DNA of 64,000 nt from Paenibacillus profundus. GTDB taxonomy: Bacteria; Bacillota; Bacilli; Paenibacillales; Paenibacillaceae. The translations under genes and the position numbers were made by a program. The notes under the pieces were generated by a model. That model ran no database searches. It was not told the origin of the DNA and saw only the letters and a program-made list of their open reading frames with translations. The stretch covers positions 372,168 to 436,167 of the forward strand of contig NZ_JAJNBZ010000003.1 of assembly GCF_021369635.1 (NCBI RefSeq). Direction: 5' to 3'. Positions 34,005-42,130 of the stretch are shown piece after piece; within the stretch, counting starts at the first letter, position 1; each line of letters begins with the position of its first letter.

Positions 34005-35404
34005 TGGAGTCCAAAGTGGATGAAGAAATTCGTCAGCGGTTAACGGCAGGATGTGCCTCGGAGCTTCCCGAGCTGGTGAAGACGCGGCTGGAAGAGACGC
34101 TTCAATCCCTCGACGCTGTGCCTGTGCGAAGAAAAACGTCTAACCGCAAGCCATGGTTGGTTGCTGCCGCTGTCATCCTTATCATTGGCGGCACGTTGGT
34201 GTCCGGCTTCGTGTCCCCCGTAATGGCGGAGACGCTGAAAAAAGTGCCGTTTATCGGCCAAATTTTTGAAACGCTCGGTGATGAAGGCCTCCAAAATGCG
34301 AACCGGAAAGGATTGTCCGCGCCTGCTCATTTAAGCGCCGCCGATCAGGGCATTACCCTTACCATTACAGAAGTATTGTACGACGGCGTCCAGGTCGTGC
34401 TCGGAATCCAGGAGGAATCGGACAATGCATTACCTGCGCTTGACAACAGCTGGGACAGATATGAGATTGAATTACGTGACTATTATGCTGATGTGAGCGA
34501 CATATGGACGCATAAAGCGACATGGATGATTTCAAAAACGCCAGCGCAAAATATTGGAATTTTGAAGTTCGAATCTGTCTATGGCTTGGAAGCGGAGCGT
34601 GACACCAAGCTGCCCGACGAGTTCACCGTTCCATTTTCAATCAAGCAGGTGGGAGAGGTAAGCGGGAACTGGGAGTTCAACGTCCCTGTCAAATTCAATG
34701 ATTCACAAACCCTAAAAATAGTTCCGATGGAAACGAAGCAAATAAAGAATGGAAAGGGCTCTATCACCCTTCAATCCGTAATCTCGACGCCACTCGGAAC
34801 AGAAGTGAGATTCAAGATTGCAGAGGATACCTCGCCGGATAAACATAAGAAAAACTGGAGTGGATGGAATAGTTCCTATATCTTAACGGATGAGAGCGGA
34901 TTTATTATTCCATCGATGGGCGGTAAAGGAGGAGCGAGTGTGCAAACCGATAATAACACGGTGACCATGGAATTTGTATTTGATTACGCCCCATTGCCCG
35001 AGCATGCCAAAAAGCTCATATTCAAGCCCTATTATTCCGGAAAACGCTATGGGGACAACGCCGTTGTACTGGATCCGAATGCTTTGCCGGTAACCGTACA
35101 GCAAGGAGAAATCGGTTCGATTACGATACGAAGCATTGCGTTCAACCCGGATAAGACGGTGCTGCACTATGATGTTGAGGGCAACTCCCCGGAAGATCAA
35201 ACAAACGCCATACTGCTTATACAAGACGGTGAGCGAGTGTGGTATAGAAACAAGTTATTGAAAGTAGAAAATGGGATATATTCGTACGTTATGGAATGTG
35301 ATGATCAGCCACTGCAAAAAGACAAAGAAATCAAATTCTATACAAGCAAAATGCGGAAGGCCACCTTCTTCAAGGAGCTCGAATTCGAAATCCCTTTACA
35401 GTAA
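34004..35404 (+). CDS. DUF4179 membrane protein, probable anti-sigma factor
   Basis: A 466-residue single-pass protein: cytoplasmic N-terminus (1-47) with EELPELVKTRLEETLQ-like helices, one membrane helix (about 50-68, WLVAAAVILIIGGTLVSGFV), then a DUF4179 domain beginning AETLKKVPFIGQIFETLGDEGL and a long extracellular beta-rich region (about 100-466). Proteins of this type sit next to ECF sigma genes in Bacillales and are presumed to hold the sigma at the membrane until a signal is sensed outside. Coupled by ATGA overlap to the sigma gene. A terminator follows. Confidence 0.87.
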   Translation: MESKVDEEIRQRLTAGCASELPELVKTRLEETLQSLDAVPVRRKTSNRKPWLVAAAVILIIGGTLVSGFVSPVMAETLKKVPFIGQIFETLGDEGLQNANRKGLSAPAHLSAADQGITLTITEVLYDGVQVVLGIQEESDNALPALDNSWDRYEIELRDYYADVSDIWTHKATWMISKTPAQNIGILKFESVYGLEAERDTKLPDEFTVPFSIKQVGEVSGNWEFNVPVKFNDSQTLKIVPMETKQIKNGKGSITLQSVISTPLGTEVRFKIAEDTSPDKHKKNWSGWNSSYILTDESGFIIPSMGGKGGASVQTDNNTVTMEFVFDYAPLPEHAKKLIFKPYYSGKRYGDNAVVLDPNALPVTVQQGEIGSITIRSIAFNPDKTVLHYDVEGNSPEDQTNAILLIQDGERVWYRNKLLKVENGIYSYVMECDDQPLQKDKEIKFYTSKMRKATFFKELEFEIPLQ

Positions 35405-35447
35405 CAACATGATGCCGTGAAAGATGCCTACAGCCTATCGCAGAAAG

Positions 35448-35502
35448 ACACCCCCTGGAATGGACATTGAGCATAGCATATCTCAGTGTCTTCAGGGGGT
35501 GT
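35448..35502. terminator. Hairpin between convergent genes
   Basis: ACACCCCCTG (35448-35457) pairs with CAGGGGGTGT (35493-35502) around a loop of 35 bases. It can serve both the DUF4179 gene and the opposing GNAT gene (stop at 35515). Confidence 0.65.
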
Positions 35503-35514
35503 GTCGTGTTATGG

Positions 35515-36390
35515 CTATAATAGCGATTCCTTGTAATAATCAATGACATTCGTCCTGCGAAAGCCGCACGACTCATACAATCCGAGCGCGCGCTCGTTGC
35601 TGACGGCTACCTCCAGCTGGAAGCGCGCGATGTTCGACTCGCGCCGCAGCCGCTCGATCGTCCCGGCAAGAGCGGCCCGCCCTAATCCATGGCCCCGCTC
35701 CTCCGGGCGCATACAGAAGCCATAGATGAACGCCGCATCTCCCTCAAGCAGTACGCCAAGCTTGCCGACGGCTCGGCCGCCGCTCTCAATGATGTACGTC
35801 ACTTCCTGCGGCGATAGCGCTGCCGTCGCCAAGTCACCCGCTTCCTGCTCCGGCAGGCCGAAGCCGACCCGGTTCAGCTCAGCCAACATGGTCACATCAT
35901 CAGCCCCAGCTTCGCGCAAATGGATCTCCCGCTGCTGCCCGCTTGGCAGCGGCGCATTATCAGCATCTTTCCGCTCCATCACGTATTCGGAGAACGCATA
36001 CGGCAACCCGCGCCGCTGCAGAAATGCAACGCCGGAAGCGGAATCCCGCGAGCAGATGTAAATGACTTCCTTCGGCCCCCGCCGAGATAACTGCTCACAC
36101 GCTTCTTCCACCATTCGCATAAACATCCCTTGCCGGCGATAATCGGGATGCACCATTCCGCTCAGCTCTGCTTCCGCCGGAATAATGATATAGATGCCAA
36201 GGAACGCCACCAGCTTGCCATCCTTGTAATAAAGCACATCATTCATTTGATCCGCCGGCCGTGCCTGCAGCATATCCCAATTCAGCTTCAATCGGATGCC
36301 GTCATGCTCTTCACACGCTTCAGCCAGTTCACGAATCTCCGCCTGTTCTTGTTCGTCCAGTCCTTGCTTCCATATCAACCCTTGCCGCAA
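35515..36390 (-). CDS. Second double-domain GNAT acetyltransferase
   Basis: A 291-residue protein with two GNAT folds. The first (about 1-140) has ELSGMVHPDYRRQGMFMRMVEEACEQL (acetyl-CoA loop RRQGMF) and a degenerate end; the second (about 155-291) has IYGFCMRPEERGHGLGRAALAGTIERL (loop ERGHGLG) and NERALGLYESCGF. It starts at TTG 36390 behind AAAGGTG. It belongs to the YkwB/mycothiol-synthase-like tandem GNAT type, not close to the other double-GNAT protein in this window. Substrate unknown. Confidence 0.83.
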   Translation of the reverse strand: MRQGLIWKQGLDEQEQAEIRELAEACEEHDGIRLKLNWDMLQARPADQMNDVLYYKDGKLVAFLGIYIIIPAEAELSGMVHPDYRRQGMFMRMVEEACEQLSRRGPKEVIYICSRDSASGVAFLQRRGLPYAFSEYVMERKDADNAPLPSGQQREIHLREAGADDVTMLAELNRVGFGLPEQEAGDLATAALSPQEVTYIIESGGRAVGKLGVLLEGDAAFIYGFCMRPEERGHGLGRAALAGTIERLRRESNIARFQLEVAVSNERALGLYESCGFRRTNVIDYYKESLL

Positions 36391-36523
36391 CCTACCACAC
36401 CTTTCATCATAAGTAAAAACAATCTATTGGCTCATACTTGATTAATATATTTGACAATTTTCCATATTAATCCTCCAAAATGTTCTTCACATATCCGAAG
36501 GACTTGATAATTTCATTAGGTCA

Positions 36524-37294
36524 TCAATCGAAATCAAGAAATACCGTCGCATTGTAATAACGTTTTGCTACCGCTTGCAAATAGGAGGTTTGAACGGAAA
36601 GGGCCGAGATGACAAGAATATTGCTTACCCCTTTTTGCTGGGCCTTGGATATGCCCGTCATCGACTGGGCGACTCGATCGGCGTATGCCTTCACCATATT
36701 ATCTAATAGCGTATCCTGGGAATTCGCGGTCGAAGTATGCCCGACAATATCGAACATCTGGTCATTATTCGCATCCAATTCTTCGAACATGGTAGAATAT
36801 GCATAATAGAACTGAACAGGCTCAATAAATTCAGTAATGTCCTTTTCCCTGCCAAAAAACAAAGTATGGAATAGCCTGCGGATAGAAAGAAAATCCAAAT
36901 TGCTTTTCAAATCATCAATAATAAACAATAAAGCGGCTTGATTAATGGAATATTTTCTTCCTTCCTTAATGACAAATAACTCTTTAAAGTCACGTTTGAC
37001 CCAATTCTGTATGGATGTAATCGAAACATTCGAATACTCGATCAGACTCCCGAGATCTGCAATCTCTTGCAAAGAAAAACCGTTGAATTGGATACCCTGG
37101 ATGACCTTCTCAATGACAGGACGCATCTCCGTCGTCAAAAAAGCAGGGAGCGAAGCGCCCTTCTGACAGGCTTGCTGGTGATTTTTAGACCACGCCGTTT
37201 GTAGAATAGTTAGTGGCGACTGTTCGTGGTTTCCTTGCAGCGAAAGCAATAAGGATGACATCTCTTTTCTCGTAAGCGTCATTGACTCCATCAT
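36524..37294 (-). CDS. DUF1836 protein, predicted DNA-binding regulator
   Basis: A 256-residue protein of the DUF1836 type. The middle (about 75-130) contains a MerR-like helix-turn-helix: FSLQEIADLGSLIEYSNVSITSIQNWVKRDFKELF, followed by GRKYSINQAALLFIIDDLK. The C-terminal half is helical and uncharacterised (DNNDQMFDIVGHTSTAN). GGAGGGAAGC precedes ATG 37294 (a second ATG follows directly). It is divergent from the CNNM/CBS membrane-protein gene, and both promoters carry the motif GTTCA-N2-TGAAC at their start sites, which suggests autoregulation and control of the neighbour. Confidence 0.8.
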   Translation of the reverse strand: MMESMTLTRKEMSSLLLSLQGNHEQSPLTILQTAWSKNHQQACQKGASLPAFLTTEMRPVIEKVIQGIQFNGFSLQEIADLGSLIEYSNVSITSIQNWVKRDFKELFVIKEGRKYSINQAALLFIIDDLKSNLDFLSIRRLFHTLFFGREKDITEFIEPVQFYYAYSTMFEELDANNDQMFDIVGHTSTANSQDTLLDNMVKAYADRVAQSMTGISKAQQKGVSNILVISALSVQTSYLQAVAKRYYNATVFLDFD

Positions 37295-37320
37295 GCTTCC
37301 CTCCTCACAGCATATTACAA

Positions 37321-37364
37321 GTTCATGTGAACCAATCATAGCACCATTAGAAATCGCTTGTAAA
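37321..37364 (-). promoter_or_regulatory. Promoter and operator of the DUF1836 gene
   Basis: Minus strand TTTACA (37359-37364), 18-bp spacer, TATGAT (37335-37340). The inverted repeat GTTCA-TG-TGAAC (37321-37332 on the plus strand) overlaps the expected start of transcription. Confidence 0.7.
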
Positions 37365-37451
37365 GAACAGTAAAACTAAGAAAATGAATGCGTTGACTCT
37401 ATTTAACGGAATTAACGTGCTGGTTTAGCCTTCAATGTTTGAAGCGGTTAT

Positions 37452-37494
37452 TTGTATATCTATTTATAAGTTCGTATAATTAGTTCAAATGAAC
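37452..37494 (+). promoter_or_regulatory. Promoter and operator of the CNNM/CBS gene
   Basis: TTGTAT (37452-37457), 17-bp spacer, TATAAT (37475-37480). The inverted repeat GTTCA-AA-TGAAC (37483-37494, extended by A/T to AGTTCA..TGAACT) lies on the expected start site, mirroring the arrangement on the divergent side. Confidence 0.75.
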
Positions 37495-37532
37495 TCCAAA
37501 ATCTAATATAAAAAGGGATGAGACAAAGTAAT

Positions 37533-38879
37533 ATGGGCATAGGATTTAATCTATTCATAGTTGCCATACTCATTGTGTTGACCGCCTTTTTCGTCGCTAC
37601 GGAGTTTGCTATTGTAAAGCTCCGTTCCAGTCGTGTGGATCAACTCGTGCTGGAAGGACGCAAAAATGCATTGGCCGTTCAACGCGTAACTAGCAACTTG
37701 GATGGATATTTGTCGGCATGTCAGCTGGGTATCACCATTACAGCCTTGGGACTAGGTTGGTTAGGAGAGCCTACAGTAGAAGCCATGCTGCGCCCCATCT
37801 TTGACAAATGGCACATTCAAAGCGATATCAGCCATGTCATGTCATTCTTAATTGCATTTATATCGGTTACATTCCTGCATGTCGTTATCGGCGAGCTTGC
37901 TCCCAAGACAGTGGCGATTCAGAAGGCTGAAGCTATCAGCTTACTAACAGCTAAACCGATTATATATTTCTATAAAATAATGTATCCTTTCATTTGGATC
38001 CTCAACGGTTCCGCCAACCTGCTAGTCCGTCTGTTCGGATTGAAGCCGGTCAAGGAGCATGAAGAAGCACATTCTCAAGAAGAAATTCAAATCATCTTGT
38101 CCGAAAGCTATCAAAGCGGAAAAATCAACAACACCGAATTTGGTTATGTGAACCGAATTTTCGCTTTTGATGAGTTGCTGGCCAAAGAAATTATGGTGCC
38201 ACGCACAGACATGATCTGTTTATATACAAATCGTTCCCTGCAAGAGAATATGACCATTATTCGCAAAGAACAGTATACCCGTTTTCCGGTCGCAATCAAC
38301 AGTAAAGACCATATTGTAGGTATGATCAACACGAAGCAGCTCTTCTTAGAATACGACAACAATCCGGACTTTGACTTCAAGAAGCTGGTGCATCCGATTC
38401 TCACTGTGCCCGAAGTCATTCCAATCAAATCGTTGCTAAAGCAAATGCAGCAAAAACGGGTTCATATTGCGTTGCTTGTAGATGAGTTCGGAGGAACATC
38501 CGGCTTGATTACGATCGAAGATATCCTCGAGGAGATTGTCGGAGAAATACGAGATGAATTTGACACTAATGAACGAAGAGATATCGAGAAGTTGGATGAG
38601 AACTGCTACTTGATCGATGGCAAGGTGAATCTGCACGAATTCAGCAATCTTACCGGAATTATTATCGAAAATAAAGAGGTAGACACTATCGGAGGCTGGG
38701 TATTCAGCGAGTTCCCCGATATTCAGCCGGGCACAGAAATCCAATATGAGCATGTCAAAATGATTATTCGGGACATAAGCAAAAACCGGATCCGCAAAAT
38801 AGAAGTGATCATTGAAGAAAATGAACCTGCGCCAGATAGCGAAGATGCTCCAGTGGAACAAAACTGCTCTATTCATTAA
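37533..38879 (+). CDS. CNNM/CBS/CorC-HlyC membrane protein
   Basis: A 448-residue member of the YrkA/YtfL/TlyC-hemolysin-like family. An N-terminal CNNM (DUF21) domain with about four helices (about 1-190; FFVATEFAIVKLRSSRV, QLGITITALGLGWLGEP, VIGELAPKTVAIQ), a CBS pair (about 205-330; IMVPRTDMICL, GGTSGLITIEDILEEIVGEI) and a C-terminal CorC/HlyC domain (about 345-430). Members export Mg2+ or affect Na+ or other divalent ion tolerance. ATG 37533 is preferred (homology begins MGIGFNLF); an in-frame ATG 37518 sits directly on the AAAAAGGG and has no spacing. Regulated region as described for the DUF1836 pair. Confidence 0.88.
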   Translation: MGIGFNLFIVAILIVLTAFFVATEFAIVKLRSSRVDQLVLEGRKNALAVQRVTSNLDGYLSACQLGITITALGLGWLGEPTVEAMLRPIFDKWHIQSDISHVMSFLIAFISVTFLHVVIGELAPKTVAIQKAEAISLLTAKPIIYFYKIMYPFIWILNGSANLLVRLFGLKPVKEHEEAHSQEEIQIILSESYQSGKINNTEFGYVNRIFAFDELLAKEIMVPRTDMICLYTNRSLQENMTIIRKEQYTRFPVAINSKDHIVGMINTKQLFLEYDNNPDFDFKKLVHPILTVPEVIPIKSLLKQMQQKRVHIALLVDEFGGTSGLITIEDILEEIVGEIRDEFDTNERRDIEKLDENCYLIDGKVNLHEFSNLTGIIIENKEVDTIGGWVFSEFPDIQPGTEIQYEHVKMIIRDISKNRIRKIEVIIEENEPAPDSEDAPVEQNCSIH

Positions 38880-38970
38880 TGCACAACCTTCGAAACCAAG
38901 TATGTGCTTGTTGACAAGAACTTATTGCAATGAGAGGGTATCCGAACACCGGATGCCCTCATTTTGTGCT

Positions 38971-39415
38971 CTAGCTGTTAAGCTGAGAGACGGCCGCTTT
39001 TTGAATATGAATGAGGATGTCAAACGCCTGACTTAACGAAATGTCCACATAGCTAGGTTTACTAGGATCGGCACTTGCAAATCCAATTGCAAAAGGACGC
39101 TGTTCGTTCAACCATTCTTTCGTTACCCCGCTTGCCTTGCGCACATCGACAAAGTATTGGTCCGCATTGACTTCTCCAAGAGTATAATTAAAGCTGCTTA
39201 GATCGTCCGCTTGTATTTGATTGGCAACAACCTCATTATTCGAGTTTAAAGCATTAAACTAGCCTTCATACAAGGAGGTTCCGATAGATACATAGTGTTC
39301 ACCGTAATACTCTGCCAAATGCTGCCCAGCATATACTTGCGGCAGCATATTTGTTTTTGCAATGTGTCCATTGTGAGCCCATACAATCGTTTTTCCCATG
39401 TGTTCCTAGGTCCAC
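38971..39415 (-). pseudogene. C-terminal fragment of an erythromycin-esterase-like protein
   Basis: The minus-strand frame reads GKTIVWAHNGHIAKTNMLPQ, then VYAGQHLAEYYGEHYVSIGTSLYEG, a TAG stop, and in the same frame FNALNSNNEVVANQIQADDL, SFNYTLGEVNADQYFVDVRK and EWLNEQRPFAIGFASADP to TAG 38971. The WAHNGHI motif with the catalytic His and the downstream layout match the last 150 residues of the erythromycin esterase family (about 400-450 residues). The N-terminal two thirds are gone and the remainder has an internal stop. Non-functional. Confidence 0.78.
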
Positions 39416-39647
39416 AATTCCTTGCGACACAAGGGCAGTGAAACCTTTGCTTCGTCAAGAGGCTAGCGCGTTACTTGATAAAGCTTTTGGTCACCATGTA
39501 TTACCGATAAAGTCGAAGTGAATGACCCCGTTTGTCACTTAAAGGAGAAGTCAGCCCCAATGCTGATATATGCATTAGGGCTGACTTCTGTCCTGTGCTT
39601 CCCCACTTTGTTATCGCCTAAACGAATCCCCGAACAAAGCGATCGGA

Positions 39648-40238
39648 TCATTGGCAAAGAGCCTCTAAATGATGCAAGACAACAGATTTAAGCACGTCAG
39701 GAGTAGCGCGGCCAGGCTGCATGACAGCGTGCATGGCCAAGCCGTCAACAAGCGCATACAAACGCTCCGATTCGATCTCCCGGTTAAGATCGGGACGCGC
39801 CAAGCCAGAATCAATAAGGAAGTCTATGCAGTGCGCAATGGTCGCTCTCAGCTCATCGTACACTTCATTGCTTAAAGATTGAAGAGCCGGATCTACGAGT
39901 GCCTTTGCCGTAAAGCTGAGCCACACCTCCATTTCTGCACTTCGCTCTTCATCTACGGGCAATATCTCATATATGATCCGCTGGATATCTTCAAGGGGGT
40001 TCCCCGAAAATTCGCTGCTTCTGATGCGGGCTTTCACCCGATCGGATACCAGTTTCATTGAAAAGGCCAACAGTTCGGATTGGGTGGAAAAATAATGGCG
40101 CATCGATCCCGCCGAAATTCCGGCTTCCATCGCAATGGTGCGCACAGATGCGCGCTCCATTCCTTCCCGGCGGATAACCCGCCAGGTGGCCTCCGCAAGT
40201 TTTTCTTTTCGTTCTTCATGATCCACAATTTTAGGCAT
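39648..40238 (-). CDS. TetR family repressor
   Basis: A 196-residue TetR/AcrR regulator: N-terminal helix-turn-helix WRVIRREGMERASVRTIAMEAGISAGSMRHYFSTQSELL (about 20-60) and a TetR_C_6/BetI-like C-terminal ligand domain (about 80-190). ATG 40238 is only six bases after the TATACT -10 element of its own promoter, so the mRNA is probably leaderless. It is divergent from two membrane-protein genes, and a 37-bp inverted repeat in between overlaps both promoters; it should repress itself and its neighbours until a ligand binds. Confidence 0.9.
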   Translation of the reverse strand: MPKIVDHEERKEKLAEATWRVIRREGMERASVRTIAMEAGISAGSMRHYFSTQSELLAFSMKLVSDRVKARIRSSEFSGNPLEDIQRIIYEILPVDEERSAEMEVWLSFTAKALVDPALQSLSNEVYDELRATIAHCIDFLIDSGLARPDLNREIESERLYALVDGLAMHAVMQPGRATPDVLKSVVLHHLEALCQ

Positions 40239-40243
40239 GAGCA

Positions 40244-40304
40244 CAGTATAACAGATATTGCCTTTTTAATACAACCGTGCTAAATTAAATAACACAGTTG
40301 TATT
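40244..40304. promoter_or_regulatory. Divergent promoters with TetR operator
   Basis: Plus strand: TTGCCT (40258-40263), 17 bp, TAAATT (40281-40286). Minus strand: TTGTAT, 18 bp, TATACT ending just before ATG 40238. The inverted repeat AATACAACCGTG (40268-40279) / CACAGTTGTATT (40293-40304), one mismatch in 12, covers the plus-strand core promoter and the minus-strand -35, the natural operator for the adjacent TetR protein. Confidence 0.85.
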
Positions 40305-40321
40305 AAATAAGGAGTGGGAGC

Positions 40322-40855
40322 ATGATTGGATGGTTGATATTAGCTTGTGAAATTGGTTTTTGGCTGTTTATCCTATTGGGGTTATTCGCAAGATACCGGC
40401 TGCGTCAGCGAACATTGGGATCTGTGCTGTTGTTTTGCACTCCGCTGATCGATATATTGCTCATCGTATTTACCATTATCGATCTGAAGAACGGAGCAGC
40501 CGCCACTACCTTTCACGGCTTGGCGGCCGTATATGTCGGCGTGTCCATCGCATTCGGGAAGCGAATGATCCAATGGGCAGACGATCGATTCGCGCATTTG
40601 TTCGCAGGCGGCCCCCGCCCCCTGTCTTCTTCCGTCAAGCATGGCGCACAACACGCCAAACAGGAACGCGCCGGCTGGTATCGGCATGTTCTCGCATGGG
40701 CGATCGGCCTCTTACTATTGTTTGGCATCATATATAACGTGGGGAATGCAAATCAAACAGAAAGCTTGTTGAAAACGGCGCAGTTGTGGACGGCCATTTT
40801 AATCATCGACTTTATTTGGAGCTTCAGCTATACGCTGTGGCCGCGCCGAAGCTAG
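40322..40855 (+). CDS. Small multi-pass membrane protein (YmcC-like)
   Basis: A 177-residue protein with about five hydrophobic helices (residues about 1-22, 35-55, 62-80, 120-140, 150-170) and a charged loop (about 85-118). It resembles the poorly known YmcC-type membrane proteins of Bacillus. AAGGAGTGGGAGC precedes ATG 40322. It is the first gene under the TetR operator, followed 62 bases later by a DUF418 gene. No function can be assigned. Confidence 0.7.
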   Translation: MIGWLILACEIGFWLFILLGLFARYRLRQRTLGSVLLFCTPLIDILLIVFTIIDLKNGAAATTFHGLAAVYVGVSIAFGKRMIQWADDRFAHLFAGGPRPLSSSVKHGAQHAKQERAGWYRHVLAWAIGLLLLFGIIYNVGNANQTESLLKTAQLWTAILIIDFIWSFSYTLWPRRS

Positions 40856-40917
40856 AAATGGCAAGCTCAGGACTGTCGCTCCGGCAGGTTCAATGCAAAT
40901 AAGAAAGGATGCGCACA

Positions 40918-42069
40918 ATGAACCGAATTCAATTGCTCGACATATTGAGAGGGTTCGCCATCATCGGCACGCTCGGCACGAACATATGGCTGTTCGCCCA
41001 TCTCGGTAATTTGGAAGCCATCTTCCCCGATCCATCCCTGCATTGGTGGTCGTCACTGAACAGCATCATTTCAACTATCGTCATGTTTCTCGTTAACGGC
41101 AAATTTCTCGGCATGCTGACGATTATGTTCGGCGTAGGTTTGGAAATGAAGCGGAGGAAGGCGGAACGGCTCGGAACAGCTTGGCCTGGCATATATTTAT
41201 GGACATCATTCTTGCTGCTTGTGGACGGCTTGCTGCATTATTTCCTTGTCATGCAGTTCGATATTTTGATGAGCTACGCTGTAACAGCCATCATCGTGTC
41301 ATTCGTTGTGAATCGAACCCGGAAGACAATTATTCGTGTCATGCTGTTCACCGGAATCGTGCATTCGTTCATGGTAATCTCCGCTTTTGCGTTAATTACC
41401 TTGGCAAATGCCTCTGTGTCCACGGGGGACGCGTTCAAGGGTGTCATAGCGCTATTCCAAACAGGCACATGGTTCGAACAAATCGGTTATCGGTTTGAAG
41501 CATTTTGGATGTACCGATTCGAGTCGATCGCAATACTGCCTATGAATGTGTTTCTCTTCTTGTGCGGCGTCCTATTGTTCCGTTCCGGCGCGTTCGCTGC
41601 GGACACGAACGGGCAAGCCATCCGCCGCAAGATGCTGCGTTGGGGGTTAGGGCTGGGAATTCCGCTGAACATGCTCATATTTATTCCGGGGCTCTCATTT
41701 GATATTCCGGTTCGCTATTTATTTGCGCCTGTGCTGTCACTCGGTTATATGGCGACCATTGCGAAAGTGATGGAGCTGAGTCGGTGTGGCTGGTTGTTAT
41801 CCCGCTTGGAGGAAGTCGGGAAGACGGCGCTATCCTGCTATATGCTGCAAAACATTCTCGCTTCCGTTATTTTCTATGGCTGGGGATTCGGTGTCGGAGC
41901 AACCTCTGGTTCGTCGTTATTCACCTTTTTCATGTGGGGGCTTATATCGGCTCTAATGATGGTATTCGCTCATCTATGGCTTCGTAAATTCACCGTCGGT
42001 CCGATAGAATGGGCTTGGCGGCGGCTGTCCGATCTGCCTGCTGACCGGAAACGCTCTCTTTCCGGTTAA
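40918..42069 (+). CDS. DUF418 family (YeiB-like) membrane protein
   Basis: A 383-residue polytopic membrane protein beginning with the family motif RIQLLDILRGFAIIGTLGTN and ending in the DUF418 domain (from about 230; GKTALSCYMLQNILASVIFYGWGFG and the final PLEW-like GPIEWAWRRLS). Family members may be acyltransferase-like transporters but are uncharacterised. AAAGGATG precedes ATG 40918. Presumably co-transcribed with the upstream small membrane protein under TetR control; a convergent terminator follows. Confidence 0.87.
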   Translation: MNRIQLLDILRGFAIIGTLGTNIWLFAHLGNLEAIFPDPSLHWWSSLNSIISTIVMFLVNGKFLGMLTIMFGVGLEMKRRKAERLGTAWPGIYLWTSFLLLVDGLLHYFLVMQFDILMSYAVTAIIVSFVVNRTRKTIIRVMLFTGIVHSFMVISAFALITLANASVSTGDAFKGVIALFQTGTWFEQIGYRFEAFWMYRFESIAILPMNVFLFLCGVLLFRSGAFAADTNGQAIRRKMLRWGLGLGIPLNMLIFIPGLSFDIPVRYLFAPVLSLGYMATIAKVMELSRCGWLLSRLEEVGKTALSCYMLQNILASVIFYGWGFGVGATSGSSLFTFFMWGLISALMMVFAHLWLRKFTVGPIEWAWRRLSDLPADRKRSLSG

Positions 42070-42096
42070 ATGGCCGCGCTGCAGCCCCTTTCTTAA

Positions 42097-42130
42097 TAAG
42101 ATGACTCCTGAGAAATCAGGAGCCATCTTA
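42097..42130. terminator. Convergent terminator
   Basis: TAAGATG-A-CTCCTGA pairs with TCAGGAG-C-CATCTTA around a GAAA loop (42097-42130). It lies between the DUF418 gene and the opposing kinase-like gene, whose stop codon is in its last three bases. Confidence 0.8.
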
